The position numbers and the translations under genes are program-made. Shown piece after piece: positions 17,336 to 25,932 of a stretch of DNA of 57,123 nt (its first letter is position 1; every line of letters begins with the position of its first letter). Under the pieces are notes generated by a model. It was not told the origin of the DNA and ran no database searches. It saw nothing but the letters and a program-made list of their open reading frames with translations. This stretch comes from JBGTBD01 sp041749475 (GTDB taxonomy: Bacteria > Pseudomonadota > Alphaproteobacteria > Rickettsiales > UBA998): contig JBGTBD010000062.1 of NCBI GenBank assembly GCA_041749475.1, positions 1 to 57,123 of the forward strand, written 5' to 3'.

Positions 17336-18423
17336 AATATCTCCTTCGCTTGCGCTTTTACTTGTTGGGTCAACGAGACGGCGATCTTATCGCCGACGCG
17401 TCCCAGTTTGCCTTTGGTCAGGTCAATGTCGCCACAGCGGATCGTCACTTCCGATTGCGGGGAGCAATCGAGCAGTAGCGTGGAGCCGACGCGGAAATTC
17501 ATCACCTCCCCGAACGGAACCTGTTTCTCATCGAGGATGACGCGCAGGTCGATATCCGCCTGTTTCACTTCACTGCTCAAATGCTTCTCCCATACGGAAT
17601 CCTTACCGAAGCGCTCACCCATGAAAATCTGCATCAGCAGGTCGCGGATCGGCTCCAGCGTAGCATGAGGAAGCATAATCTCGATCATGCCGCCGCGATC
17701 TTCCATATCGACGCGCAGCTTGACCAATAGCACCGCGTTATTGGGGCGGGTGATGGTGGCAAAGCGGGGGTTGTTCTCCAGGCGCTCATGCAGGAAGGTA
17801 ACCGGGCTGATGGGGTCAAACGCATTGCCCATGTCGGTCAGCACGATGTCCACCATCTTCTTTACAATGTCCTGTTCAATCGTCGTATAGGGACGGCCTT
17901 CGACGCGGATGGGGCGCGTGGAGCGGCGGCCACCGAGAAGAACATCGACGACGGAATAAATCAGGGAACTATCGACCGTGATGATACCGAAATTCTCCCA
18001 TTCCACGGCGCGGAAGACGACCAGCAATGCGGGGAGAGGGATGGAGTTGAGATAATCCTCGAACCGCAGAGAGGTCATGGATTCCAAGCTGACATCGACG
18101 TTATCGGACGTCATGTTGCGGAAAGAAGAAGATAGCACGCGCACGAGACGGTCGAAGACGACTTCCAGCATCGGCAGCTTTTCATACGCCATCAGCGCTT
18201 TGCCGAGAATCGCCTCGATACCGTTCTTGTCTTCTTTTTTTCCAGCGCTATCGAAGCCGAGGAGCAGGTCGATCTCGTCCTGATTCAGGACGCGTTCGTT
18301 GGTCTCGAAACTCTGGGCTTCACCGGGCGCAGCATCCCCCTCAGCGCCTTCGGTGTCGAGCATGGCTGCCCACTCCGCGGCTGCTGCGGCGTCGTCTATC
18401 GGTTCCTGATTCTCCTCTGCCAT
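17332..18423 (-). CDS. fliM: Flagellar motor switch protein FliM
   Basis: Cytoplasmic C-ring protein of 363 residues that binds CheY-P and, with FliG and FliN, sets rotation direction. The CheY-binding type motif LNQDEIDLLLGF is at 46-57, preceded by an acidic Ala-rich leader, whereas in enterobacteria it is at the extreme N-terminus. The middle CheC-like domain is recognisable (RNMTSDNVDVSLESMTSLRF, LLVVFRAVEWENFGIITVD), and the C-terminal SpoA domain runs from about 275 (DIDLRVILDEKQVPFGEV). A sigma-54-type promoter lies 66 nt upstream. Confidence 0.95.
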   Translation of the reverse strand: MAEENQEPIDDAAAAAEWAAMLDTEGAEGDAAPGEAQSFETNERVLNQDEIDLLLGFDSAGKKEDKNGIEAILGKALMAYEKLPMLEVVFDRLVRVLSSSFRNMTSDNVDVSLESMTSLRFEDYLNSIPLPALLVVFRAVEWENFGIITVDSSLIYSVVDVLLGGRRSTRPIRVEGRPYTTIEQDIVKKMVDIVLTDMGNAFDPISPVTFLHERLENNPRFATITRPNNAVLLVKLRVDMEDRGGMIEIMLPHATLEPIRDLLMQIFMGERFGKDSVWEKHLSSEVKQADIDLRVILDEKQVPFGEVMNFRVGSTLLLDCSPQSEVTIRCGDIDLTKGKLGRVGDKIAVSLTQQVKAQAKEIL

Positions 18424-18488
18424 GCGCCTCGCGCCTCGCTATTTTTTCTTTATAGTTCTATATGATACTAGCGTATCACTCACCGTAT

Positions 18489-18504
18489 TGCAATTACCGC
18501 GCCA
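18489..18504 (-). promoter_or_regulatory. Sigma-54 (-24/-12) promoter of fliM operon
   Basis: Minus strand TGGCGCG-N4-TTGCA matches the RpoN consensus TGGCACG-N4-TTGCW at all but one base, with the invariant GG and GC correctly spaced. The fliM start codon is about 66 nt downstream. An inverted repeat TATTGCAA...TTGCAATA (18487-18512) overlaps it. Confidence 0.8.
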
Positions 18505-18519
18505 GTTGCAATAAATCCC

Positions 18520-19080
18520 TTACTGAACCAGCATTTCCTTGAACAATATATCATTCACCTGATTGGGGTGGAGAATTTTATTGGTTCGCATCAGTAATTC
18601 TTCCCGCAGACGGAACACCCCGGCGGAACCGGAGAGGTCGCTGGCGCGTAATTCGCGTAAGTATGTATTGAAATCATCGACAATGCGCGGCTCCATCGCC
18701 GTCACCTTGGCGGCGGCTTCCTCGGAGGGAAGGTCAAGCACGACGGTGACTTTCATGAAACTCGTCCCCGCACTGGTTCCCGCCGTATTCAGGTTCACAA
18801 TGAATTCGGGCAGGGTATAGAATACCGGGCCTTTGCTTTCCGCGCCGGGAGCACCGTGGCCACCTTCGGCAACCTCACCGTGCGCTTCTTCCGTGGCGAC
18901 CTCTTCCGTCTCACCGCCGCCGCCCAACATGCTATCCAGCATCCCGGAGAAGAACAGGCCCGCGCCGGCTGCGGCCAGCAATACCAACACGATGATAATG
19001 ATCAGTAGTTTTTTGCCTTTGTGGGGCTTTTCCAGCCCTTCATCGTCCAGATCGATCTGCATATCGTCATTGTCGGCCAT
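18520..19080 (-). CDS. fliL: Flagellar basal-body protein FliL
   Basis: Inner-membrane stator-associated protein of 186 residues. A short acidic cytoplasmic end is followed by a membrane helix at about 25-46 (LLIIIIVLVLLAAAGAGLFF), an Ala/Glu/Gly linker and the periplasmic FliL domain (VFYTLPEFIVNLNTAG, FMKVTVVLDLPSEE, ending NDILFKEMLVQ). Length is typical. It lies upstream of fliM but is separated from it by a 96-nt gap holding the fliM promoter. Confidence 0.92.
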   Translation of the reverse strand: MADNDDMQIDLDDEGLEKPHKGKKLLIIIIVLVLLAAAGAGLFFSGMLDSMLGGGGETEEVATEEAHGEVAEGGHGAPGAESKGPVFYTLPEFIVNLNTAGTSAGTSFMKVTVVLDLPSEEAAAKVTAMEPRIVDDFNTYLRELRASDLSGSAGVFRLREELLMRTNKILHPNQVNDILFKEMLVQ

Positions 19081-19240
19081 AGAATTCCTTTCATGCCTCG
19101 CGGCTATGTGTCGCTTTACGACGCCGATTATATGTCATCGCGCAGGAGATAATACCATATTTTTGGATTGCCCCCCAAGCATCGTGTTTTTTCAGGGGGC
19201 TGTGTCGGGTTCCGCCGCTTCGGGACTGGGGAATGCGGTC

Positions 19241-19256
19241 TGGCACGGTAGTTGCA
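19241..19256 (+). promoter_or_regulatory. Sigma-54 (-24/-12) promoter of flgFGAH
   Basis: TGGCACG-GTAG-TTGCA is a full match to the RpoN consensus, with GG at 19242-19243 and GC at 19254-19255. The predicted transcript start is near 19267, 36 nt before the flgF ATG. Sigma-54 control of rod and hook genes is known in other alphaproteobacteria such as Caulobacter. Confidence 0.88.
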
Positions 19257-19302
19257 TATTCTGAACCGTCATACAATCTGACCACACGACCAGAGGAATA
19301 TA

Positions 19303-20028
19303 ATGGATAATAGTATCTATATCATGCTCTCCCGCCAGACGGCCCTGTTCAGGGATATGGACGTGACCGCGAACAATATCGCCAACGTTAATACAACGGG
19401 CTATCACGGCGAGAAGATGATGTTCACCGATTATCTGGTGAAGGACACCAGCAATCGCCGCCAGATGGCCTTCACCCAAGACGTAGCAACCTATCAGGAT
19501 ACGCGCAACGGCTCGATGAAAGTCACGGGCAATCCGCTCGACGTGGGGCTGATGGGCAGCGGCTACTTCACCGTGGAAACACCGCGTGGCGACCGCTACA
19601 CCCGCGCCGGGAATTTCCAGCTGGACGGTGAAGGCACGCTTGTCACCGCCGAAGGCTATCCCGTTCTGGATGACGGCGGGCAGCGGATTATCTTTGATCA
19701 GGAAGACAAGCAGATCGTCGTCGGCGAAAACGGACTTATTACGGTAGACGGCGAAGAACGCGCGGTGCTGGCCATCGCCGAATTCGCCAACCAACAAGCC
19801 CTGACGCAGGAATATGGCGGGATGTATCGTTCCGATGCACCGCCACTGCCTGCGGAGGCGACACGTGTGGTGCATGGAGCGTTGGAAGATTCCAACATCC
19901 AAGGCGTCAGCGAAATCGTGCGTCTTGTGGAGCTGCAACGCTCCACCGGGAGCTCATCAAAATTCATCGAAACCATGTATGACCTGATCCGGAAGGCGAA
20001 CAACGCCTATTCGCAGCAGCCGTCATAA
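19303..20028 (+). CDS. flgF: Flagellar proximal rod protein FlgF
   Basis: Rod component of 241 residues. The N-terminal flagellar rod motif is visible (ALFRDMDVTANNIANVNTTG), as is the internal FlgF/G core (NPLDVGLMGSGYFTVETP, RAGNFQLDGEGTLVT) and the C-terminal helix region (NIQGVSEIVRLVELQR). It is first in flgF-flgG-flgA-flgH, 26 nt from flgG. GAGGAA precedes the start. Confidence 0.96.
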   Translation: MDNSIYIMLSRQTALFRDMDVTANNIANVNTTGYHGEKMMFTDYLVKDTSNRRQMAFTQDVATYQDTRNGSMKVTGNPLDVGLMGSGYFTVETPRGDRYTRAGNFQLDGEGTLVTAEGYPVLDDGGQRIIFDQEDKQIVVGENGLITVDGEERAVLAIAEFANQQALTQEYGGMYRSDAPPLPAEATRVVHGALEDSNIQGVSEIVRLVELQRSTGSSSKFIETMYDLIRKANNAYSQQPS

Positions 20029-20054
20029 ACGAATAGGATATAGGGAGTAATCAT

Positions 20055-20840
20055 ATGCGTTCATTAAACATAGCGGCCTCGGGGATGATGGCACAACAGC
20101 TCAACGTGGATGTCACGTCGCAGAACCTGGCGAACATGACCACGACGGGCTTCAAACGCCAGCGCGCCGAGTTTCAGGATCTGATCTACCAGAACCAGCA
20201 ACGGGTGGGCACGAACTCCTCCGATGCGGGAACTATTGTTCCCACGGGTATTCAGGTCGGCCTTGGGGTGAAGACGGGCGCGATTTACCGGAACCATACG
20301 CAAGGAACCGTACAGAACACGGGCGGGGCGCTTGACATTTCCATTCAGGGAAAAGGCTACTTCGTCGTCCAGCTTCCGAGCGGGGACGAGTCCTACACAC
20401 GGGACGGGACGTTCCAGCTTAGCCCGGACGGGGACATCGTCACCGCACAAGGCTATATCGTCGATCCCGGCATCACTATTCCTGATGACGCCATCGCCAT
20501 CACCATCAGCAAGTTCGGTGAGGTTGAAGTACAGATCGAAGGTCAGGTGGACCCGGTCAATGTCGGCCAGATGTCCATGGTCACCTTCATCAACGATGCG
20601 GGTCTCGATGCTATCGGCGATAACATGTATCTGGAAACGGCTGCCTCCGGCGACCCCATTCAGGGCAACCCCGGTGAAGAAGGCTTCGGCTCGCTGTTGC
20701 AAGGCTATGTCGAGAATTCCAACGTCGATCCCGTACAGGAAATCACCAATTTGATCGTCGCCCAGCGTGCGTATGAGATGAATGCAAAAGTCATCACCGC
20801 GTCGGACGAAATGCTGCAATCACTGAATCAATCCGCATAA
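20055..20840 (+). CDS. flgG: Flagellar distal rod protein FlgG
   Basis: Distal rod subunit of 261 residues, the normal FlgG length. Typical features are MRSLNIAASGMMAQQLNVD, SQNLANMTTTGFKRQRAEFQ, the central GGALDISIQGKGYFVVQLP and the C-terminal YVENSNVDPVQEITNLIVAQ. TAGGGAGT precedes the ATG. The gene is followed by flgA after 22 nt. Confidence 0.97.
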   Translation: MRSLNIAASGMMAQQLNVDVTSQNLANMTTTGFKRQRAEFQDLIYQNQQRVGTNSSDAGTIVPTGIQVGLGVKTGAIYRNHTQGTVQNTGGALDISIQGKGYFVVQLPSGDESYTRDGTFQLSPDGDIVTAQGYIVDPGITIPDDAIAITISKFGEVEVQIEGQVDPVNVGQMSMVTFINDAGLDAIGDNMYLETAASGDPIQGNPGEEGFGSLLQGYVENSNVDPVQEITNLIVAQRAYEMNAKVITASDEMLQSLNQSA

Positions 20841-20862
20841 CCATAGTTTAGGAGGAGTCCTT

Positions 20863-21675
20863 ATGGAACAGCGTTTGAGTAAAGCAGAGCGAATCGCCCT
20901 TACCGCCCTCACCTTTTTGATGGTGCTGTGTGTGATGGTGCTGTTCAGCCTGCAAGCCAAAGCCGAAGACGCGGACATGGTAGCCGATAAGAGCCGCCTG
21001 TTCAAAGTCATGCCTGCCGATGCGGAGCTTGCCATCCAGCAGGCAATGCAGGAGCAAGGTATCGCCGATAGTATCAAGGTGAAGATGACCAGCGCGCATG
21101 AGCAGGTACTCTTCTCCCATAACCGCCCGGTCGAGATCGGCGTGAAAACGCTACGCTATGACGAAAAGCGCCATAGCTGGAGCGGCAATCTGTTCGTATT
21201 CGAGGGAGAACGCGTGCTCAGTGCGCTGCCCATCAGCGGGCGGTATGAGACATTGACGGAAGTCCCCGTCCTGAAGACCAAGATGCGTCAGGGTGATATT
21301 ATCGCTAAGGATGACGTCGAGTTCATCGACTATCCGGAAGATAAAATTCGTCAGGATACGGCGTCCAGCGCAGCACAACTCATCGGCATGACGCCGGGCC
21401 GTTCTATCTCCCCGGGTCGCCCGGTACGGATGGCCGAACTGCAAGAGCCGTTCGTGATACAGAAGAATAAGCAGGTCGAGATGCGGTTCAACACGACGGC
21501 GCTCCTCATCAGCGCGCTGGGTGAGAGCCTTGAGCCGGGTGCGGTGGGGCAGTATATCCGCGTGCGCAATCTCGATAGCAACAACATCGTCCACGCCCGT
21601 GTGGTTTCCGCTGACCTCGTCGAAGTCCGTGGCGCAGCACCGCTAGCGGCGGCCAAAGTCGCCTCGCGCGAATAA
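20863..21675 (+). CDS. flgA: Flagellar P-ring assembly chaperone FlgA
   Basis: Periplasmic chaperone of 270 residues for FlgI assembly into the P-ring. A membrane or signal segment spans about 14-33 (LTFLMVLCVMVLFSLQAKAE). The SAF-like part (VPVLKTKMRQGDIIAKDDVEF) and C-terminal ChapFlgA segment (LIGMTPGRSISPGRPVRMAE, GQYIRVRNLDSNNIVHARVV) are clear. AGGAGG lies before the start. flgI itself is not in the window. Confidence 0.93.
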   Translation: MEQRLSKAERIALTALTFLMVLCVMVLFSLQAKAEDADMVADKSRLFKVMPADAELAIQQAMQEQGIADSIKVKMTSAHEQVLFSHNRPVEIGVKTLRYDEKRHSWSGNLFVFEGERVLSALPISGRYETLTEVPVLKTKMRQGDIIAKDDVEFIDYPEDKIRQDTASSAAQLIGMTPGRSISPGRPVRMAELQEPFVIQKNKQVEMRFNTTALLISALGESLEPGAVGQYIRVRNLDSNNIVHARVVSADLVEVRGAAPLAAAKVASRE

Positions 21676-21700
21676 AAATTTTAAGGAGGAGTTCCTACCT

Positions 21701-22462
21701 ATGAAGAAAAACACACATTGGATGTACACCACCATCCTTGCCGTCGCCACGCTCTCGCTGGGCGCATGTACCTCTACCTTTGACCGTCTGGACAATATCG
21801 GCAGCCCGCCGCCGTTGACGGCGGTGCAAGACCCCACCGCCCAGCCCGGCTACGCCCCCATCAGCTGGCCGCTGCCTGAGAACGCGCCGCCGGAGCGTCA
21901 GTATTCCAACACCCTCTGGCAGCCGGGCGCGCGCGCCTTCTTCCGTGACCAACGCGCCAGCCGCGTGGGTGATGTACTCCGCGTGAAGATCGCCATCGAC
22001 AACCGCGCCGAGGTGAAGAACGATAACGACGTGACGCGTGACAGCACCGAAGTTGTCGCCGCGCCGAAACTATTTGGTCTGGAAGGCAAGTTGAAATACC
22101 TGACACCTGGAACCCCGGACCGTGACGCGTTGTTCGACGTGACGGGCAGCACCAATCACGCTGGTACGGGTGAGATCAAGCGTGAGGAACGTATTGAAAC
22201 GGACGTCGCAGCGCTTATTACGCAGGTATTGCCCAACGGCAATTACGTGATCGACGGCACGCAGGAAATCCGTATCAACGATGAGGTGCGTGAAGTCAGC
22301 GTCAAAGGCGTCGTCCGTCCGCAGGACATCGATTCGGATAACACCATCGACTCCTCGCAAGTCGCCCAAGCCCGCATCGTCTACGGCGGTCGCGGTATGA
22401 TCAGCGACACCAGCCGTCCGCGTTGGGGGAATCAGGTCATCGACATCCTGTCGCCGTTCTAA
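21701..22462 (+). CDS. flgH: Flagellar L-ring lipoprotein FlgH
   Basis: Outer-membrane L-ring protein of 253 residues. The lipobox LSLGAC puts the lipidated Cys near residue 23. Family signatures: LWQPGARAFFRDQRASRVGD, LRVKIAIDNRAEVKN, LPNGNYVIDGTQEIRIND, VVRPQDIDSDNTI and the terminal WGNQVIDILSPF. AAGGAGGA precedes the start. It is the last gene of the block and is followed directly by a composite dispersed repeat. Confidence 0.97.
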   Translation: MKKNTHWMYTTILAVATLSLGACTSTFDRLDNIGSPPPLTAVQDPTAQPGYAPISWPLPENAPPERQYSNTLWQPGARAFFRDQRASRVGDVLRVKIAIDNRAEVKNDNDVTRDSTEVVAAPKLFGLEGKLKYLTPGTPDRDALFDVTGSTNHAGTGEIKREERIETDVAALITQVLPNGNYVIDGTQEIRINDEVREVSVKGVVRPQDIDSDNTIDSSQVAQARIVYGGRGMISDTSRPRWGNQVIDILSPF

Positions 22463-22472
22463 GCTTTGTTTG

Positions 22473-22637
22473 ATTGTTCCTGCTCGCGCTACTGCGCTGC
22501 GCAATAGCTGCTCGCATACGCGCACCGCTCAGGGCTGGTTCAGTCTCCTGACCTCGCTCTTACACAATGTCATGCTGAACTTGTTTCAGCATCCATCTAT
22601 CCATGCACTATGGATCCTGAAACAAGTTCAGGATGAC
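22473..22637. repeat. Composite dispersed repeat, copy 1 (after flgH)
   Basis: Shares with 28201-28353 the segment ATTGT..CTGCTCGCGCTACTGCGCT.CGCAATAG, then CGCTCAGGGCTGG, then the palindrome GTCATGCTGAACTTGTTTC...GAACTTGTTTCAGG complement (22569-22637). It fills most of the 248-nt gap between flgH and the next gene; no ORF is supported here. Confidence 0.85.
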
Positions 22638-22655
22638 AAAGAAAATCACATTCAT

Positions 22656-22683
22656 TGTCGTTCCCGCCTTCGCGGGAATGACA
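22656..22683. repeat. Short palindromic repeat, GTCATTCCCG family
   Basis: TGTCGTTCCCGCC-TTC-GCGGGAATGACA hairpin, same family as 3019 and 46010, placed just after composite repeat copy 1. Confidence 0.8.
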
Positions 22684-22710
22684 AACAATTTAGTCGCGTC
22701 AAAAACGTGG

Positions 22711-23040
22711 TTACTTACACTCAATCGGCGTGATGGATTGGATGTTCTTATACCATGAGAGGACGGGTATGCGTAAGCCTCGGGTGCGGATGCGGTAGCA
22801 TTCGCCCGCGTCCAGCCCGTTCTGGACTTCGGAGCTATCGAACTTCAGCCATACCCATGTATCGACATTCTCGAAGACGCCCTTATCGGTGAAGACGAGA
22901 TATTTATCATCGCCCTTGATGATCTTGTTATGCAGCGAGCGCACCTTCACCTCGAAGCTCTGGCCGATGACGTAATATCGTCCCCAGCCTACGCCAGCCA
23001 GCAACACGACGCCGAGCACACATACGATCACGATTTTCAC
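22711..23040 (-). CDS. Single-helix membrane protein, phage-like family
   Basis: Protein of 109 residues from a GTG at 23040, chosen because AAGGAT lies 7 nt upstream; the longer start at 23097 adds sequence without similarity. One helix (VIVCVLGVVLLAGVGW) is followed by a soluble part with KYLVFTDKGVFENVDTWVWL, LKFDSSEVQNGLDAGECY and GLRIPVLSWYKNIQSI. That pattern is shared by small membrane proteins found in phages and bacterial chromosomes and is distantly DUF1523-like. Function is unknown. Confidence 0.65.
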   Translation of the reverse strand: MKIVIVCVLGVVLLAGVGWGRYYVIGQSFEVKVRSLHNKIIKGDDKYLVFTDKGVFENVDTWVWLKFDSSEVQNGLDAGECYRIRTRGLRIPVLSWYKNIQSITPIECK

Positions 23041-23107
23041 AGGCACATCCTTGATGGAAGTTGGAGTACTGAAATGCCCTATACCAGCCCCCCGCATCTT
23101 TGCCCAT

Positions 23108-23141
23108 AAAAAAACCGCCGGAGTCGCCCCCGGCGGTTTTT
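23108..23141. terminator. Bidirectional Rho-independent terminator
   Basis: A7-CCGCCGG, an 8-nt loop and CCGGCGG-T5 give a strong stem with T-runs on both strands. On the minus strand it follows the gene at 23162-23641. Confidence 0.85.
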
Positions 23142-23161
23142 CGATGGAGTGAAGAAATCTG

Positions 23162-23641
23162 TTAGCCGTGCAGGTTCATGCTCATGCCTTCCGTCCGCTG
23201 GCGAGCCATTGCTACGACAGGAGGTTGGGGTGCAAACCCGCCTATTTCATGTTCTGATACGTCACAGTTACCCAACGCCAGAGTTCCACCCGGCATGATG
23301 CCCGCTGCAGCGAGGCAGGATGCCATTTGTTGGGATTGCGATGGAGCGGATGGGGCAGCAATTTCAATCGCTTGGGAGTGGCCTTCAACAGGTGACTTAC
23401 TACCCCGGCCAGCGAATACGTCCTTACCTAATCCAATACCTGATTTGGCTGCACCACCGACCGCAGAAACAGCTTGTCCAGCCGTGTCGGAGACAAGGCC
23501 CACGCCTTTTATACACGCACCAAAGCCACCACCGATACTGCGTATCAGCGAATTTAATAATGGACTCTCACCACATGTACGGTCTGCGAAATCAGCAAAC
23601 CCATCATCAATACCTGTCCCTAAATCGTGGAGTGCGCTCAT
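23162..23641 (-). CDS. Hypothetical Gly/Ala-rich protein
   Basis: Protein of 159 residues with no recognised domain. It starts MSALHDLGTGIDDGFADFAD, has a Gly/Ala/Ser stretch (IRSIGGGFGACIKGVGLV, AVSAVGGAAKSGIGLGK) and ends with a His/Gly-terminated tail. AAGG precedes the ATG, and a strong terminator follows the stop, supporting a real transcription unit. No signal peptide is evident. The Gly/Ala segment could insert in or line a membrane, but this is speculative. Confidence 0.5.
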   Translation of the reverse strand: MSALHDLGTGIDDGFADFADRTCGESPLLNSLIRSIGGGFGACIKGVGLVSDTAGQAVSAVGGAAKSGIGLGKDVFAGRGSKSPVEGHSQAIEIAAPSAPSQSQQMASCLAAAGIMPGGTLALGNCDVSEHEIGGFAPQPPVVAMARQRTEGMSMNLHG

Positions 23642-23763
23642 AATTTACCTTAGTCTAAATATAGCAAATTTTAGGCAAAGTGATTATGACAGTTTTGTTA
23701 CAATTGCCCCATGACAGCAATAAACCCAGTGTAATTATACAGTAAATTCAAACTGTATTTATT

Positions 23764-25281
23764 TTACTGTATCGGCAGCGCAAAGCAGCTGGATTGTTGG
23801 GCTTTCAGTTTGGCGCAGGCGGCCGCCGCTTCATCGCGCGAGAGGTTGCCGAGGCGGGCGCGGTGGACGGTCTGGTTGCTGGTCTTCTGTTCGGAGATGG
23901 TGATGTAGGCATCACGCAGATTATCATGCGCTAAGGTGAAGGCCTTTTTCACGGCTTCCTTGGCTTGCTGTTCGTTATTGAACGCGCCGACCTGAATGCC
24001 CCAATCTTTCCCTGCGCCGGAGGCGGAGGATGGCAGGCGGGCGGAGAGCGTGTCGGATTCCGCACGGCCACCCTGCATCGCCGCAAGCTGGTATTCCAGC
24101 GTGTTACGGGCCGGCGCAGTGGCGACCGGAGGTTGATAGGAAACAGGGGTATAATTCACTGAAACCGCCGGAGCAGGCGCTGCCGGGGAGACATCGTTCA
24201 GTGCAATGGAAGCGCTGGGGGCCGGTTTCTTCTCATCCCGCGCGATGAAGGCCGGGGCGACATTCGATGTCGGTTTGGCGACGGGCTTCGCCACGGGAAC
24301 CACTTGCGGCATAAAGCGGGGCGGAGCGGGTTTCGCAGCAGCTAGTTCAATGTCGGCAGGTTTGGAAATGACGGGTTTGGTCATTGGCAGCGGCGCGGCA
24401 ACGCCCGCTACCGCTACGGAAGGAGTGGTAGCGGAAGCGAAGGCGCGTTCGCGGAATGTCTTATCATTCAACTGAGCGTAGGTGCGGTTGAGCAGCGAGA
24501 TCATCTGGTCGTCCCGTGAGCGGGCGGTGAAGCCGCCCATCACCACGCCCACGAGTTTGCGGCCGTGTTTGTTGACGGAGGTGACAAGGTTGAAGCCCGA
24601 GGCGCGGATGAACCCGGTCTTGATGCCGTCCGTCCCGCTATAGCGATTCAGCACGTTATTGTGCGTGGTGTAGGTGACGCCGTTATAGGAGAAGCTGCGT
24701 GTATTGAAATAGGCGTAATACTGCGGATAGTCGCGCTTCAGCGCCTTGCCCAGCAACGCCATATCATAGGCCGTGGTATATTGCGCGGGGTCCGGAAGGC
24801 CATGCGGGTTACGGAACACGGTGTTCTTCATCCCCAGCTGGCGCGCCTTGGCCGTTGCCATCGCCGCGAAGTTGGGGACGGAACCACCGACCTTCTCCGC
24901 CACGACGACCGCAACATCGTTCGCGGAGCGAATGACGAGCGCTTTGATGGCCTGTTCCACGGTGATCTTGGAACCGGGGCGGAGTGAAAGATTGGTTTGC
25001 GGCATCCCGGCAGCGTATTTGGAGGCGACCATTTCCGTGCGCATGGAAAGCTTGCCCTTATTCAATGCCTCGAACAGCATGTAGAGGGTCATCATCTTGG
25101 TGAGAGATGCGGGGTAGCGCTTGGCGTAGGCGTTCTCCTGATGGAGGATCGCACCCGTCTGCTCATCCATGATCAGTGCGGCGTAGCGCGGGTTTCCGGC
25201 AGGGGCTTTTGCATGGAGTTGTGGTGGGAACGCAAGCGACAGCGTCAACATGATAAAAACAGAAAATGACAACAGCCGCAT
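23764..25281 (-). CDS. dacA: D-alanyl-D-alanine carboxypeptidase with SPOR domain
   Basis: Periplasmic penicillin-binding protein of 505 residues that trims peptidoglycan stem peptides. After a signal peptide (to about residue 24), the catalytic domain has SLTK (Ser59, Lys62), SAN (119-121) and KTG (221-223). A Pro/Ala/Lys-rich linker (about 285-420) leads to a SPOR domain in the last 80 residues (WGIQVGAFNNEQQAKEAVKK), which would target the enzyme to denuded glycan at the division site. This DacA-SPOR arrangement is frequent in alphaproteobacteria. The gene stands alone. Confidence 0.93.
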   Translation of the reverse strand: MRLLSFSVFIMLTLSLAFPPQLHAKAPAGNPRYAALIMDEQTGAILHQENAYAKRYPASLTKMMTLYMLFEALNKGKLSMRTEMVASKYAAGMPQTNLSLRPGSKITVEQAIKALVIRSANDVAVVVAEKVGGSVPNFAAMATAKARQLGMKNTVFRNPHGLPDPAQYTTAYDMALLGKALKRDYPQYYAYFNTRSFSYNGVTYTTHNNVLNRYSGTDGIKTGFIRASGFNLVTSVNKHGRKLVGVVMGGFTARSRDDQMISLLNRTYAQLNDKTFRERAFASATTPSVAVAGVAAPLPMTKPVISKPADIELAAAKPAPPRFMPQVVPVAKPVAKPTSNVAPAFIARDEKKPAPSASIALNDVSPAAPAPAVSVNYTPVSYQPPVATAPARNTLEYQLAAMQGGRAESDTLSARLPSSASGAGKDWGIQVGAFNNEQQAKEAVKKAFTLAHDNLRDAYITISEQKTSNQTVHRARLGNLSRDEAAAACAKLKAQQSSCFALPIQ

Positions 25282-25387
25282 CGTTCCTCCCTTCAGAAGA
25301 TTATGTTTTGCAGTGCTGCTTACCGACGAGTCTATTTTATTATTATACGGAATTTCCGTTAATATTGCCTAAATAGAGCGCGTCTTG

Positions 25388-25891
25388 TCAAGCATTGTCG
25401 TATGGATTCTTGATACCGAGTGCGTAGAAGTCCACCGGCATCGCCTGTGCATCCATCTTGCGATAGAATTCCTTGGCATTCTCATTATTTCTCAACACGG
25501 CAAACGAAACCCAGTGTCCGCCTTGCATATGGGTATGGGTTTGCAGGTTATCAAGCAAGGTTTTGCCCACCCCGAGCTGGCGATGGGATTCGGCGACAAA
25601 TATATCCGCCAAATGGTATCCGTGCGACGCGGAGCTGAGGTCATACCCGGGATAAGCGAAAATGAAGGCGACGATGCGCCCCTCCGCCTCCGCCACCCGC
25701 AGATAGTAGAAATCGGGTTGGGAGAGCAGCATGGTGATATCCGCTGAACTAAGTCGGCAGGACACGCCTTCGTACTCGGCAAGCGCACGCGCAAGTCGCG
25801 TGATGGCGATAGCGTCCTCCGCGACGGGTGTGCGAATAGCGACTTCGGGCTTGCCCTTGCTGTGGGGGTGATGTTTAATCGTGGAATCCAT
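25388..25891 (-). CDS. GNAT-family N-acetyltransferase
   Basis: Acetyl-CoA-dependent transferase of 167 residues. The acetyl-CoA loop is HRQLGVGKTLLDNL, preceded by beta-4 ADIFVAES; NENAKEFYRKMDAQ is motif B, and the length is usual for the family. The acceptor is unknown. The gene is divergent from uvrD with only 41 nt between them, so promoters must overlap. Confidence 0.85.
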   Translation of the reverse strand: MDSTIKHHPHSKGKPEVAIRTPVAEDAIAITRLARALAEYEGVSCRLSSADITMLLSQPDFYYLRVAEAEGRIVAFIFAYPGYDLSSASHGYHLADIFVAESHRQLGVGKTLLDNLQTHTHMQGGHWVSFAVLRNNENAKEFYRKMDAQAMPVDFYALGIKNPYDNA

Positions 25892-25932
25892 CCCCTACCT
25901 GTATCTGGGATAGGCAGAAAATAATAGAAAAA

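Noticed and set aside
19081..19240. Sigma-54 promoter for fliL
   Set aside because: The best candidate (TGGTATT...TGC) has GG and GC 11 nt apart instead of 10; only a weak TATAAT-like hexamer remains.
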